NCBI GenBank assembly: GCA_036336795.1
Contig: JAYZFL010000044.1
Span: 1 to 64,000 of the forward strand
DNA: 64,000 bases
Direction of reading: 5' to 3'
Origin: UBA822 sp036336795
GTDB lineage: Bacteria; Gemmatimonadota; Gemmatimonadetes; Longimicrobiales; Gaopeijiaceae
The notes beneath the pieces are model-generated. The model was not told the DNA's origin and did no database searches. It saw nothing but the letters and a program-made list of their open reading frames with translations. The translations under genes were made by a program, and so were the position numbers. This document shows, in pieces, positions 53,787 to 62,852 of the stretch (positions are counted from its first letter, which is position 1; every line of letters begins with the position of its first letter).

Positions 53787-53944
53787 TTGAGTTGACCCGG
53801 TCCGACCTCAACCTGAAGGATGTTGAGGAGATCGCAGTTGTTCGAACCGATGTCGAGCTTGTCAAATCGGCCTGGAAGGACGTTTGCTTGATCACAGGGG
53901 ATTCCCCCGCACCGATGCCTTATCCGAATTATTTCGATGATTGA
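53783..53944 (+). pseudogene. Short frame resembling the N-terminus of histidine ammonia-lyase
   Basis: This 53-codon frame overlaps the selenoprotein stop (ATGA) and lies just upstream of hutU. It reads MIELTRSDLNLKDVEEIAV and VRTDVELVKSAWKDVCL; the pattern of LT, DL, DVE and VEL with a following helix resembles the first 35 residues of HutH. The rest (TGDSPAPMPYPNYFDD) does not, and the catalytic Ala-Ser-Gly (MIO) region and about 460 further residues are absent. I interpret it as a remnant left by a deletion of hutH. It could instead be an unrelated small coupled protein. Confidence 0.42.
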
Positions 53945-53995
53945 AGTCAATAGGACCGCTAACACCATTAATGCTCTGTTGAGGTGGGTATAACG

Positions 53996-55663
53996 TTGAG
54001 TGACGAGACGCTGACCAGATCTGTTCGAGCGCCCCGAGGCAGAGAACGAACCTGTAAGGGGTGGACTCAAGAGGCTGCTCTCCGGATGCTCATGAACAAC
54101 CTCGATCCGGAGGTGGCAGAGCGACCGGACGATTTGGTGGTGTATGGCGGCACCGGTAAAGCTGCACGAAGCTGGGAGGCATTCGACTGCATCGTGCACT
54201 GTCTACACAGCCTGGAGAACGACGAAACACTCCTGATTCAGTCGGGACAGCCAGCCGGAATCTTTAGAACCCAACCCGATGCGCCACGTGTATTGATCGC
54301 GAATTCAAATTTGGTTGGCCGTTGGGCCGACTGGAACCATTTTCGTGAACTGGAGCAGAAAGGGCTCATGATGTACGGTCAGATGACGGCCGGTTCGTGG
54401 ATCTACATTGGTACTCAGGGCATCCTGCAGGGCACGTACGAGACGTTTGGGGCCATGGCGCGCGAGCATTTCGGATCCAGCCTCAAGGGCCGGTGGGTCC
54501 TAACCGGTGGGATGGGAGGGATGGGTGGTGCTCAACCATTGGCTGCCACCATGAACGAGGGCTCCATCTTAGTTGTTGAGGTGGATCCGGCACGTATCCA
54601 ACGGAGATTGGATACGGGGTACTGCGATCGAATGACTGGTGATCTCAACGAGGCGCTTGAATGGACGAGGGGGGCTGCTGAACGAGGCGAGGCGCTCAGT
54701 GTGGGTCTAGTGGGAAATTGTGCAGAGGTGATTCCTGAAATTGCCCGGAGAGGTATCGTTCCGGACCTTCTCACTGATCAAACCTCCGCTCACGATCCAC
54801 TGAACGGGTACGTGCCCGCGGGATTGTCTTTGGAATCTGCAGCATCGCTCCGCGCCACCGACCCCGAGGGATACGTCCGACGAGCTATGGAATCTATGCG
54901 TGCTCACTGTGAAGCCATGGTCACTCTAATGAAGATGGGAGCGCACACGACGGACTATGGTAATAATCTTCGCACTCAGGCCCTGGATGCTGGATTCGAA
55001 GAAGCGTTCGCTTTTCCCGGGTTTGTCCCTGCCTACGTTCGGCCGCTCTTCTGCGAAGGGAAGGGTCCGTTTCGTTGGGTGGCACTTTCGGGTGACCCGG
55101 CAGACATTCACCGCACCGACGAGCTGATTTTGGATATGTTCCCAGACAACGAACATCTGGTGCGTTGGATAGGAATGGTGCGGGAAAAGGTGCGCTTTCA
55201 GGGACTTCCGGCCAGAATCTGCTGGCTGGGACAGGGAGAACGGTCCCGTTTCGGAGTGGCCATGAACGAGCTCGTAGCCAATGGCGAAATTTCGGCGCCC
55301 ATTGTGATTGGTCGTGACCACTTGGACACCGGATCCGTGGCTTCTCCCTATCGTGAAACTGAAGCTATGCTGGACGGAAGTGATGCGGTTGCCGATTGGC
55401 CGATCCTGAATGCTCTTCTCAACACCGCGTCGGGAGCGAGTTGGGTATCATTCCACCACGGTGGTGGTGTCGGCATCGGAAACTCGCTCCATGCTGGCCA
55501 GGTTCTGGTGGCTGACGGCTCTGCCGAAATGTCTGATCGCATCCGTCGAGTGCTTACAAACGATCCCGGCATCGGTGTCGTACGCCACGCTGATGCTGGC
55601 TACCAGAAAGCGGTGGAGACCGCCGAGCGAGAAGGGCTTCGTATTCCAATGCGGGAAGTTTAG
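53996..55663 (+). CDS. hutU: Urocanate hydratase
   Basis: Urocanase converts urocanate to imidazolonepropionate, the second step of histidine degradation, with tightly bound NAD. Motifs include VVYGGTGKAARSWEAFDCI, NSNLVGRWADW, the dinucleotide segment TGGMGGMGGAQPLAATMN, GRDHLDTGSVASPYRETEA and WVSFHHGGGVGIGNSLHAG. I chose TTG 53996 because GAGGTGG at 53981-53987 is eight bases upstream; an in-frame GTG at 53984 lacks such a site. 555 residues, the usual length. ftcD follows after six bases. Confidence 0.96.
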   Translation: MSDETLTRSVRAPRGRERTCKGWTQEAALRMLMNNLDPEVAERPDDLVVYGGTGKAARSWEAFDCIVHCLHSLENDETLLIQSGQPAGIFRTQPDAPRVLIANSNLVGRWADWNHFRELEQKGLMMYGQMTAGSWIYIGTQGILQGTYETFGAMAREHFGSSLKGRWVLTGGMGGMGGAQPLAATMNEGSILVVEVDPARIQRRLDTGYCDRMTGDLNEALEWTRGAAERGEALSVGLVGNCAEVIPEIARRGIVPDLLTDQTSAHDPLNGYVPAGLSLESAASLRATDPEGYVRRAMESMRAHCEAMVTLMKMGAHTTDYGNNLRTQALDAGFEEAFAFPGFVPAYVRPLFCEGKGPFRWVALSGDPADIHRTDELILDMFPDNEHLVRWIGMVREKVRFQGLPARICWLGQGERSRFGVAMNELVANGEISAPIVIGRDHLDTGSVASPYRETEAMLDGSDAVADWPILNALLNTASGASWVSFHHGGGVGIGNSLHAGQVLVADGSAEMSDRIRRVLTNDPGIGVVRHADAGYQKAVETAEREGLRIPMREV

Positions 55664-55669
55664 CAACTA

Positions 55670-57499
55670 ATGGCTCAGCCCATCGTTGAATGTGTTCCCA
55701 ACTTCTCTGAGGGACGGAATCCGGCAGTTTTAAAGGAGATCACCAACGCAATCGAAGTCGTGCCCGGTATCAGCCTTCTCGATGTCGACCCAGGGGTCAA
55801 TACCAATAGAACTGTGGTCACGTTTATCGGTGCTCCCGAGGCGGTTGAAGAGGCCGCCTTTCAATGCGTGTCCAAGGCGTGCCAGCTCATCGACATGCGG
55901 GAGCACCAAGGCGAGCATCCAAGGATGGGAGCCACCGATGTGGTTCCCTTTGTGCCGGTATCCGATGTGACCATGGAAGATTGCGTCGCCCTGGCCCAGC
56001 GTGTCGGAAAGCGCATCGGGGAGGAGCTGGATATTCCGGTCTTCCTCTACGAGCACGCGGCCACTCACCCGGAGCGGCGAAACCTGGCACAGGTCCGATC
56101 CGGTGAATATGAAGGCATGGCCGAAAAGCTCAAGGATCCGGACTGGCATCCAGACTTCGGGCCTAAGACTCTGAACCCGACTGCAGGAGTCACCGGTGTA
56201 GGTGCCCGGGAGTTTCTCGTTGCCTACAACATCAACCTGAACTCTGCCGACCGACGTTATGCTAACGACATCGCTTATGCGCTTCGGGAGAGGGGGCGGT
56301 GGAAGCGGGTTGGTAACACTGATCCGTTCTACTACAAGGGCGAGGTCGTGCGTTTCCCGGAGGATGGTACTTATCCCTGCGGTCCCTGCGATTTCGTTGG
56401 CGGGAGCTTCGAAGACCTGGAAACCCACTACAGGGAAACGCACGCGGGGGATCTTCGGGCGCGTTACCGGGCTTTGGACATTGATCCCGAGGCCCCGGCG
56501 GGCCCGATTTTTGACGACGGTCTCTTTACGGATGTAAAGGCCATCGGCTGGGTGATCGACACGTACAAACGAGCTCAGATTAGTATCAACTTCACAAACT
56601 TCAAGGTGAGTCCTCCTCATGAGGTACTGGAAGCAGCTCGGGAAGAGGCGCGGAATAGGGGCATAGTCGTCACCGGATCTGAACTGGTGGGCCTCATCCC
56701 CTTCGAGGCTCTGCGGCAGGCAGGCGTTTTCTACCGTAAACGGGCCATGAAATCGACCGGAATTCCGATGCTTGATTTGCTGGAGACGGCCATCCAATCC
56801 CTAGGGTTGAGGGATGTCGTTCCATTTGACGTTAAGGAGAAAGTCCTTGCCCTGCCCACGGTGGAGGGGCCTTTGGTACTCCGGCCCACCTATGACTTCA
56901 TCGACGAAGTTTCGAGAGAGACGCCAGCTCCCGGAGGAGGATCAGTAGCGGCCTTGACTGGGGCTCTCGGTGCGGCCTTAGCCTCTATGGTGGCGAATCT
57001 CTCGGTGGGAAAGGGTGAGTTTGACGATCGCTACGACGAGATCTGCTTGATTGCGGAAAGAGCTCAAGCCGTGAAGGACGTCCTCGTCAGAATGGTGGAC
57101 GAGGATACCCAAGCCTTCGATTCCGTTCTCACGGGTATCCGTATGTCGTCAGACACGGAAGAGGAACGGGATCTCCGTTCTGCCGCTATTCAGGAAGGTT
57201 ACAAGGAAGCCACCTTAGTGCCTCTTCAGACGGCGGAGGGATGCCTGGAAGCAATGAAGCTTTGCCAGGTGATGGTTGACATGGCAACGCCTGAGATGAT
57301 TAGTGACGTGGGATCCGGGGTTCTCATCGCACATGCGGGGCTCAAGTCTGCTATCTATAACGTGCGTATTAACCTCCCGAATATCTCAGACAAAGCGTTT
57401 AACGCGAAGGTCCGAGGAAAACTGGATGGCCTTCTGCGGGAAGCTGACGAGGCGGCCCAGGCTGTGGGAGAGTTGGTGGAGGCGTCGTTAGAAGAGTGA
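55670..57499 (+). CDS. ftcD: Bifunctional glutamate formimidoyltransferase / formimidoyl-THF cyclodeaminase
   Basis: The fused enzyme transfers the formimino group from formiminoglutamate to tetrahydrofolate and releases ammonia to give methenyl-THF. The N-terminal half (about 1-385) has IVECVPNFSEGRNPAVL, GEHPRMGATDVVPFVPV with the catalytic His, and AIGWVIDTYKRAQISINFTN. The C-terminal cyclodeaminase (about 400-609) has ETPAPGGGSVAALTGALGAA. An unusual insertion at residues 235-260 carries Cys237-x2-Cys240-x12-His253-x4-His258, a C2H2 zinc-finger-like pattern. The product feeds the folate pool used by FolD. It lies between hutU and hutI in one operon. Confidence 0.95.
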   Translation: MAQPIVECVPNFSEGRNPAVLKEITNAIEVVPGISLLDVDPGVNTNRTVVTFIGAPEAVEEAAFQCVSKACQLIDMREHQGEHPRMGATDVVPFVPVSDVTMEDCVALAQRVGKRIGEELDIPVFLYEHAATHPERRNLAQVRSGEYEGMAEKLKDPDWHPDFGPKTLNPTAGVTGVGAREFLVAYNINLNSADRRYANDIAYALRERGRWKRVGNTDPFYYKGEVVRFPEDGTYPCGPCDFVGGSFEDLETHYRETHAGDLRARYRALDIDPEAPAGPIFDDGLFTDVKAIGWVIDTYKRAQISINFTNFKVSPPHEVLEAAREEARNRGIVVTGSELVGLIPFEALRQAGVFYRKRAMKSTGIPMLDLLETAIQSLGLRDVVPFDVKEKVLALPTVEGPLVLRPTYDFIDEVSRETPAPGGGSVAALTGALGAALASMVANLSVGKGEFDDRYDEICLIAERAQAVKDVLVRMVDEDTQAFDSVLTGIRMSSDTEEERDLRSAAIQEGYKEATLVPLQTAEGCLEAMKLCQVMVDMATPEMISDVGSGVLIAHAGLKSAIYNVRINLPNISDKAFNAKVRGKLDGLLREADEAAQAVGELVEASLEE

Positions 57500-57559
57500 C
57501 CTGAGCCCCGGGAATGTCATTCGGTGGGTTTACAGGAATAATAACGGAGAGGATTCTCT

Positions 57560-58786
57560 TTGGCATTCGATAGCGTTTGGCTCAACAACCAGATCGCTAC
57601 GATGTGTAGCGGCGCCACTGCATACGGTGAAGTTCCTGACGGTGCAGTAGCTGTGACTGACGGGAAAATTGAGTGGGTGGGGCCGAGGTCGGAGCTTCCG
57701 GAAGCTGGTATGTCGCCGGAGACAAAGATATATGATGCCGGCGGTGCCTGGCTGACTCCTGGGCTCATTGACTGTCATACACATCTCGTTTTCGGCGGTG
57801 ACAGGGCTGACGAGTTCGAGGCTCGCCTAAGGGGTGCCACGTACGCTGATATTGCCCGTGCCGGTGGAGGCATCCGGTCCACCATGCGGGCGACTCGGGA
57901 GGCCACGTCGGAGGAATTGGAAGAAGGGGCTGTGGCGAGAGCACGAGAGCTACTCAGGCAGGGCGTTACCACACTTGAAATCAAGTCCGGCTACGGTATG
58001 GATGTCGCCACAGAACTACGGATGTTGCGAGTGGCACGAAGGATTGGTGAGAGGCTCCCGCTTACTGTCAGAACGACTCTTCTTGCTCTCCATGCCCTCC
58101 CTCCCGAGTTCCATGAGCGACGAGATGACTTTGTGACTCTCGTTATTGGAGAGCTGTTACCGGCGGCTGTAGAAGCGGGCTTGGTGGATATGGTCGACGC
58201 ATTCTGCGAAGGGATTGCGTTCACCCCTGATGAATGCGCCTCGTTCTTTCAGAAGGCCGCTGATCTCGGACTTCCGGTCAGGCTCCATGCCGATCAACTT
58301 TCGGATACGGGCGGTGCCGGGTTGGCTGCGCGCTTCTCCGCTCTCTCTGCCGATCACCTTGAGTATGCGTCTGAGGATGGCGTTCGGGCGATGGCTGGAT
58401 CTGAAAGCGTGGCCGTGTTGCTTCCCGGAGCCTTCTATTATTTAGGTGGGACTCGCAAGCCACCGGTGGACATGTTCAGAGACCACGGTGTGCCGATGGC
58501 CCTTGCGACTGACGCTAACCCCGGATCTTCTCCTATCCTGTCACTCCTCACCATACTCAACATGGGTTGCACTCTCTACGGACTGACTCCAGAGGAAGCC
58601 CTGGCGGGTGTGACGAGGAATGCTGCATTGGCTTTGGGACTCGGGGCACACCTAGGTACCGTGGAACCGGGGAAGCGTGCTGATTTAGCTATATGGGATG
58701 TAGCTCATCCGCGAGAGCTCGTATACTGGATAGGTGCTAACCCCTGCCGAACTGTCATTCGGGGCGGTGCTGTGCTACTAGATTGA
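57560..58786 (+). CDS. hutI: Imidazolonepropionase
   Basis: HutI hydrolyses imidazolonepropionate to formiminoglutamate, the substrate of FtcD. It is an amidohydrolase with the metal motif IDCHTHLVFGGDRADEF, KSGYGMDVATELRML, LHADQLSDTGGAGLAA and ATDANPGSSP. The TTG start at 57560 has GGAGAGGA upstream. 408 residues, full length. No hutG is present, consistent with the FtcD route for formiminoglutamate. Confidence 0.96.
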   Translation: MAFDSVWLNNQIATMCSGATAYGEVPDGAVAVTDGKIEWVGPRSELPEAGMSPETKIYDAGGAWLTPGLIDCHTHLVFGGDRADEFEARLRGATYADIARAGGGIRSTMRATREATSEELEEGAVARARELLRQGVTTLEIKSGYGMDVATELRMLRVARRIGERLPLTVRTTLLALHALPPEFHERRDDFVTLVIGELLPAAVEAGLVDMVDAFCEGIAFTPDECASFFQKAADLGLPVRLHADQLSDTGGAGLAARFSALSADHLEYASEDGVRAMAGSESVAVLLPGAFYYLGGTRKPPVDMFRDHGVPMALATDANPGSSPILSLLTILNMGCTLYGLTPEEALAGVTRNAALALGLGAHLGTVEPGKRADLAIWDVAHPRELVYWIGANPCRTVIRGGAVLLD

Positions 58787-59063
58787 CCCTTAACGGGGTA
58801 TTGAAGGAGTGGACGTTCCTCATCTATCTCAAACTCTACCCTTGCCTTAAAGAGAGAAACGCAAAACATTAGAAATCACCCAATCGGGTGTCTGGAACGC
58901 AGATCTTTGATTAATTAGCTCGAGTTCGGGCCGTTCCAATCTCGGACGCCGTCCCGGATGGTCGCGACCATCAGATGCGCCCACGTGTTCTTTGAAGAAA
59001 GCGCGTAGCGTGTGGAATGGCAGGCCCCAAGAACGCGAGGGGTCAATCTGTTCGTAAGCACAT

Positions 59064-60545
59064 GTGAGGAAATCAGAAACAGTGGACGGGAGCACACCTA
59101 ACGACAGGCTTCCTTTAGGGGAAGAAGAGAGCCGAGGCTCAGACGATCAAGAAGATCGAAGTGGTTCTCGGCACGTCCATGATCAGGGGGAAGTGCAGCA
59201 TCGAGAGGACCGTAGTGAATCGCAGGGCAGGGATGACCGGGAGGACAGTTCTGGCCAGGCCACTGCCGACGGCCGGTCGCAAAGCCAGGGACGGAGGAAT
59301 CGAAGACGGCGGACGGAAGGGCGTAACGATTCGGACCGGCCTCGTCGGCGAAACCAACGGGGACGCCGCCGGCAGCAGGATCGGGATCAGTCGGAACAGC
59401 CAGAGCGCCGGAGTGCACCGCTAGGTATCCTAGAGGTCCTCGGTAGCGGCTCCGGGTTCATTCGACGGGAAGAATCGGGCTACACTCCTTCGAAGGACGA
59501 CATTTACGTCGGTGCCAAGGTCATTCACAAGTTCGGTCTGAGAACAGGTGATGAGCTTTGCGGTTCCGTGGGTCGGCGCCCCAGGAATGGTAAGAGCCCA
59601 CCGCTTACGCACTTGGATCTAGTGAACACCAATCCGCCCGAAGAGGCTCGCCGTAGGCCAGACTTCGATAGGCTGAGCGCAGTTCACCCGGATGAGCAAC
59701 TCGTCCTGGCGTGTGACCGTACGGTGGCTGGGGAGCCAGACTATACCAACCGGGTGATTGATCTCTTTTGCCCACTGGGAAAAGGCCAACGAGCTATGAT
59801 CGTTGCGCCCTCCAAGGCAGGCAAGACGACAGTTCTCCAGTCGGTTGCCCAAGGCATTGTTGCCAACAATCCGGAATGTCGCCTGATGATCTTTCTCGTC
59901 GATGAGCGTCCCGAGGAGATCACTGATATGGAGATGTGCGGCTTCGGTGAAGTAATCGCCTCAAGCTTCGATCGGCCTGCCGAACGTCATTGCCAGATGG
60001 CGGAGATGACTCTCGAGCGAGCTCGGAGGTATGTTGAGGGCGGCCAAGAGGTTGTGATCATTCTGGACTCGATCACGCGGCTGGCTCGGGCGTACAACAC
60101 GGTTGAGCAGGGTAGCGGCCGCACACTCTCTGGTGGTCTCGACGCAAATTCTTTAGAGAAGCCGAAACGATTCATTGGTAGCGCCAGGAAGATTGATCCG
60201 CGGCAAGGGGGGGGATCCCTGACTATCGTTGCCACAGCTCTTGTTGACACGGGGTCCCGCATGGATCAGGTCATTTTCGAAGAATTCAAGGGGACCGGAA
60301 ACAGTGAACTTGTCTTGAGCCGTGAGGTAGCGGATAAGAGGATTTATCCTGCCATCGACCTCAACGGTTCCGCTACGCGTAAGGAAGAACTACTCCTTGA
60401 TCGCGACACCTTGTCGGTCTCACGAGCGATGCGTCGCCAGTTGTCCGATGTGCCACCAACGGAGGCCATGAATGAGCTTTTGGGGGTGATGCGAAGGACG
60501 AAAACAAACGAGGGGCTGGTGGCTATGGCAAACCAAACAATCTAA
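59064..60545 (+). CDS. rho: Transcription termination factor Rho with long disordered N-terminus
   Basis: Rho is the hexameric RNA helicase that ends transcription of untranslated RNA. The core is intact: the RNA-binding OB domain from GILEVLGSGSGFIRREESGY, Walker A VAPSKAGKTTVLQS, Walker B VIILDSITRLARAYN, the Q-loop, and the R-loop region FEEFKGTGNSELVLSRE. Residues about 10-115 are a low-complexity stretch rich in Arg, Gln, Asp and Gly, where the usual helical Rho-N domain would be. Such insertions occur in Rho of Actinobacteria and Bacteroidota and add RNA binding or condensation. The start GTG 59064 has no strong ribosome-binding site. The 3' end overlaps the convergent gene. Confidence 0.95.
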   Translation: MRKSETVDGSTPNDRLPLGEEESRGSDDQEDRSGSRHVHDQGEVQHREDRSESQGRDDREDSSGQATADGRSQSQGRRNRRRRTEGRNDSDRPRRRNQRGRRRQQDRDQSEQPERRSAPLGILEVLGSGSGFIRREESGYTPSKDDIYVGAKVIHKFGLRTGDELCGSVGRRPRNGKSPPLTHLDLVNTNPPEEARRRPDFDRLSAVHPDEQLVLACDRTVAGEPDYTNRVIDLFCPLGKGQRAMIVAPSKAGKTTVLQSVAQGIVANNPECRLMIFLVDERPEEITDMEMCGFGEVIASSFDRPAERHCQMAEMTLERARRYVEGGQEVVIILDSITRLARAYNTVEQGSGRTLSGGLDANSLEKPKRFIGSARKIDPRQGGGSLTIVATALVDTGSRMDQVIFEEFKGTGNSELVLSREVADKRIYPAIDLNGSATRKEELLLDRDTLSVSRAMRRQLSDVPPTEAMNELLGVMRRTKTNEGLVAMANQTI

Positions 60546-61096
60546 CCCGGATCCGAACCCCTTTCGTGTGCAGTTGAATCAGAGGACGTAGCGATCTCCT
60601 TCAGTCGAGTCAGACTTGCGGTCAGTTGTTCTCCCTGTGACTCCGCCATCCCTCGGGCCACGTAGCCCATGAGTGGGTTCCATCCGAAGTCCCCATCTTC
60701 TTGCCATGTGACAAGACTGCCGTCGGTTACAGTGACCAACTCGAGTTTACCGTTAATCTGGGTATTTCCTTCCATTTCGACGTGGTAGCGGATCAGGTGT
60801 GGGCGGCGGCTCTCCGTGATCGTGACGGAGCCGGATCCCATTTGTTCGTCATCCCAAGTTCGTCTGGCATTGATCCCGAACGCTGGGGCTGTCACTTCCG
60901 ATTCTATATCGCCCCACGGGGTCCATTCCTCCCAACGTGACAGATCGTTGAGAAGAAGAAAGACAGCTTCTGGGACAACTGGTATCTCGACCGTGGATTC
61001 GGCGGACCAAGTATTGGGCAGCCAAAAGCCAATTAAGAGGAAACCGGTCAGGGAGGCACCGATCAGGCCGAAAACTCGGGCGAGGCGAACCATCAT
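60542..61096 (-). CDS. SRPBCC (polyketide cyclase/START-like) family protein
   Basis: This 184-residue protein has an N-terminal hydrophobic helix (VFGLIGASLTGFLLIGFWL) that could be a signal anchor, followed by a START-like ligand-binding fold: STVEIPVVPEAVFLLLNDL, WEEWTPWG, and LVTWQEDGDFGWNPLMGY near the C-terminus. The ATG at 61096 has AGGTGG seven bases upstream. Family members bind hydrophobic ligands; the role here is unknown. Its stop overlaps rho's stop tail-to-tail by about four bases. Confidence 0.8.
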   Translation of the reverse strand: MMVRLARVFGLIGASLTGFLLIGFWLPNTWSAESTVEIPVVPEAVFLLLNDLSRWEEWTPWGDIESEVTAPAFGINARRTWDDEQMGSGSVTITESRRPHLIRYHVEMEGNTQINGKLELVTVTDGSLVTWQEDGDFGWNPLMGYVARGMAESQGEQLTASLTRLKEIATSSDSTAHERGSDPG

Positions 61097-61274
61097 ATTT
61101 ACCACCTAGTGCTAGCTATGACTTTATTGAGGATGGGTTAATAAATAGGGTTAGTATAGGTGGGCAGTATCACGATCCGGGTCGTTGCTAACCTTGTCGG
61201 GAACCGCGGGGTGTTTCGGAAACTGCCACTTGCCGTGTTCCATGATGTGGCGGGTTGAAACTGCAGGTCTTGGC

Positions 61275-61676
61275 TCACAGCTTTACCTCAAGGGCAAGTT
61301 CGTAATGACATGAATCACAAGCGAGTGGATGAGGATGTCGGAGCCTCCCCACTTTCCGAAGTGTTATCCGGCTTCCACAATTAGGGCAGGATCCGTCCAC
61401 GGCCAGGAGACTATGGTACTCGATCCAGCGTCTTCGGGCGGTCAAGGCCCCGATCCCCAGGGCCCCTAGAGGCCAAAGAGCATGTGGAGGGAAAAGGGCG
61501 ACGAAGGGTGCGATCACCAGGCCCACAACGAAGGCGACCAAAGCGCGTCTAAGACGCCACACGCGACTTCGGGACTCGATCCGGACGGTGGCGGCCGCCG
61601 TATCGAAGCCGAAGAGGGTGATCCTGGCGGGAACCAAAGTCCCGAGCGAAGTGCCGTGCCGTCGCTCTTCGCCCAT
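61275..61676 (-). CDS. Membrane protein with C-terminal zinc-ribbon-like motif
   Basis: I do not recognise this 133-residue protein. It has a central hydrophobic region (LVAFVVGLVIAPFVALF, then a second short helix) and ends with CPNCGSRITLRK plus LACDSCHYEL, two CxxC pairs separated by about 19 residues, a zinc-ribbon pattern. It begins three bases after the upstream aminotransferase stop, so it is probably translated from the same transcript. No function can be assigned. Confidence 0.72.
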   Translation of the reverse strand: MGEERRHGTSLGTLVPARITLFGFDTAAATVRIESRSRVWRLRRALVAFVVGLVIAPFVALFPPHALWPLGALGIGALTARRRWIEYHSLLAVDGSCPNCGSRITLRKVGRLRHPHPLACDSCHYELALEVKL

Positions 61677-61679
61677 GCT

Positions 61680-62852
61680 CTATGTGTGTCGTTTTGAGAA
61701 GTTGCGCAATCGCTCTCCGGCTTCTTCCAGGGTCTCTGTCCGCTTGCAAAAGGCGAACCGGACGAGGGTTCGATACGGATCAGCATCGGCGTAAAAAGAT
61801 GAGCCCGGGACCGGGGCAACACCGGCTTCCTTGGCCAACCTCCGAGCGAAGTCTGGGGCCGGATCGTCACTCAATTCCGAATAGTCAGCGAATATGTAGT
61901 AGGCGCCTTGGGGTTTTTCACACCTGAAGCCGGCATCCGTGATGGCGTCAAAGAAGACGTTTCGTCTCCCACGGTAGTCATCCACCATGCCGGAGTAGTA
62001 GTCGCTGTCGAATTCTTGGAGCCCCAAGGCGCAAGCTTCTTGTAGTGGTGCCGGAGCACCCACCGTCAGGAAGTCGTGTACTTTTCGGATCACTTCCGTC
62101 AGATCTGGAGGAGCGACGATTGTCCCGATTCTCCACCCGGTGATACTGAACGTTTTTGACAGGCCACTCACTGTAATGGTTCTGTCTCTCATGCCATCGA
62201 GTGTTGCCAATGGAATATGCTCACCTTCGTAACAAATGTGCTCGTAAATTTCGTCTGTGATGGCCAGTAGGTCGTGTTTTAGACAGAGTTCGGCAATCGC
62301 TTCAAGCTCCGCTCGATCCAACACTCGGCCTGTCGGATTATTGGGGGTGTTGACGACGATAGCTCGAGTTTTCTCAGTGACGACAGAGGCCAAGAGGTCC
62401 GTGTCGAGACGAAAATGAGGCGGCTCTAATGGAAGGAAGACCGGATGAGCTTCAGACAGCAGGATGTCTGGAGCGTAGTTCTCGTAAAATGGCTCGAAGA
62501 TGATCACTTCGTCGCCTGGGTTTATCGTGGAAAGCATGACGGATGCGACTGCCTCTGTGGCTCCGCATGTGACAGTGATCTCTCTGTCGCCGTCCACCTC
62601 GAACCCATACCACCGTTTGTAATTCGTGGCGAGAGCATGCCTGAACCGTGGAGACCCCCATGTGACGGCGTATTGGTTTATGTCGCCTTGGATTGCTTCG
62701 CAAGCGGCATCTTTCAGGCGTTGAGGAGCCGGAAAATCAGGCATGCCTTGTGCGAGATTGATTGCATCGTACTCCCGTGCAACTTGAGTCATGACTCGAA
62801 TGGAGGACTCGATGAGGCCGTGGGTTCTCGAAGCTATACGTGATGCGGTCAT
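61680..62852 (-). CDS. Class I/II pyridoxal-phosphate aminotransferase
   Basis: This 390-residue fold-type I aminotransferase shows AINLAQGMPDFPAP, TCGATEAVASVMLSTINPGDEV, NTPNNPTGRVLDRAEL, ITDEIYEHI, and the PLP-lysine segment SGLSKTFSITGWRIG. It is close to the kynurenine/methionine/aspartate aminotransferase subgroup. The preferred amino acid donor cannot be read from sequence. It is the first gene of a pair with the zinc-ribbon membrane protein. Confidence 0.93.
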   Translation of the reverse strand: MTASRIASRTHGLIESSIRVMTQVAREYDAINLAQGMPDFPAPQRLKDAACEAIQGDINQYAVTWGSPRFRHALATNYKRWYGFEVDGDREITVTCGATEAVASVMLSTINPGDEVIIFEPFYENYAPDILLSEAHPVFLPLEPPHFRLDTDLLASVVTEKTRAIVVNTPNNPTGRVLDRAELEAIAELCLKHDLLAITDEIYEHICYEGEHIPLATLDGMRDRTITVSGLSKTFSITGWRIGTIVAPPDLTEVIRKVHDFLTVGAPAPLQEACALGLQEFDSDYYSGMVDDYRGRRNVFFDAITDAGFRCEKPQGAYYIFADYSELSDDPAPDFARRLAKEAGVAPVPGSSFYADADPYRTLVRFAFCKRTETLEEAGERLRNFSKRHT

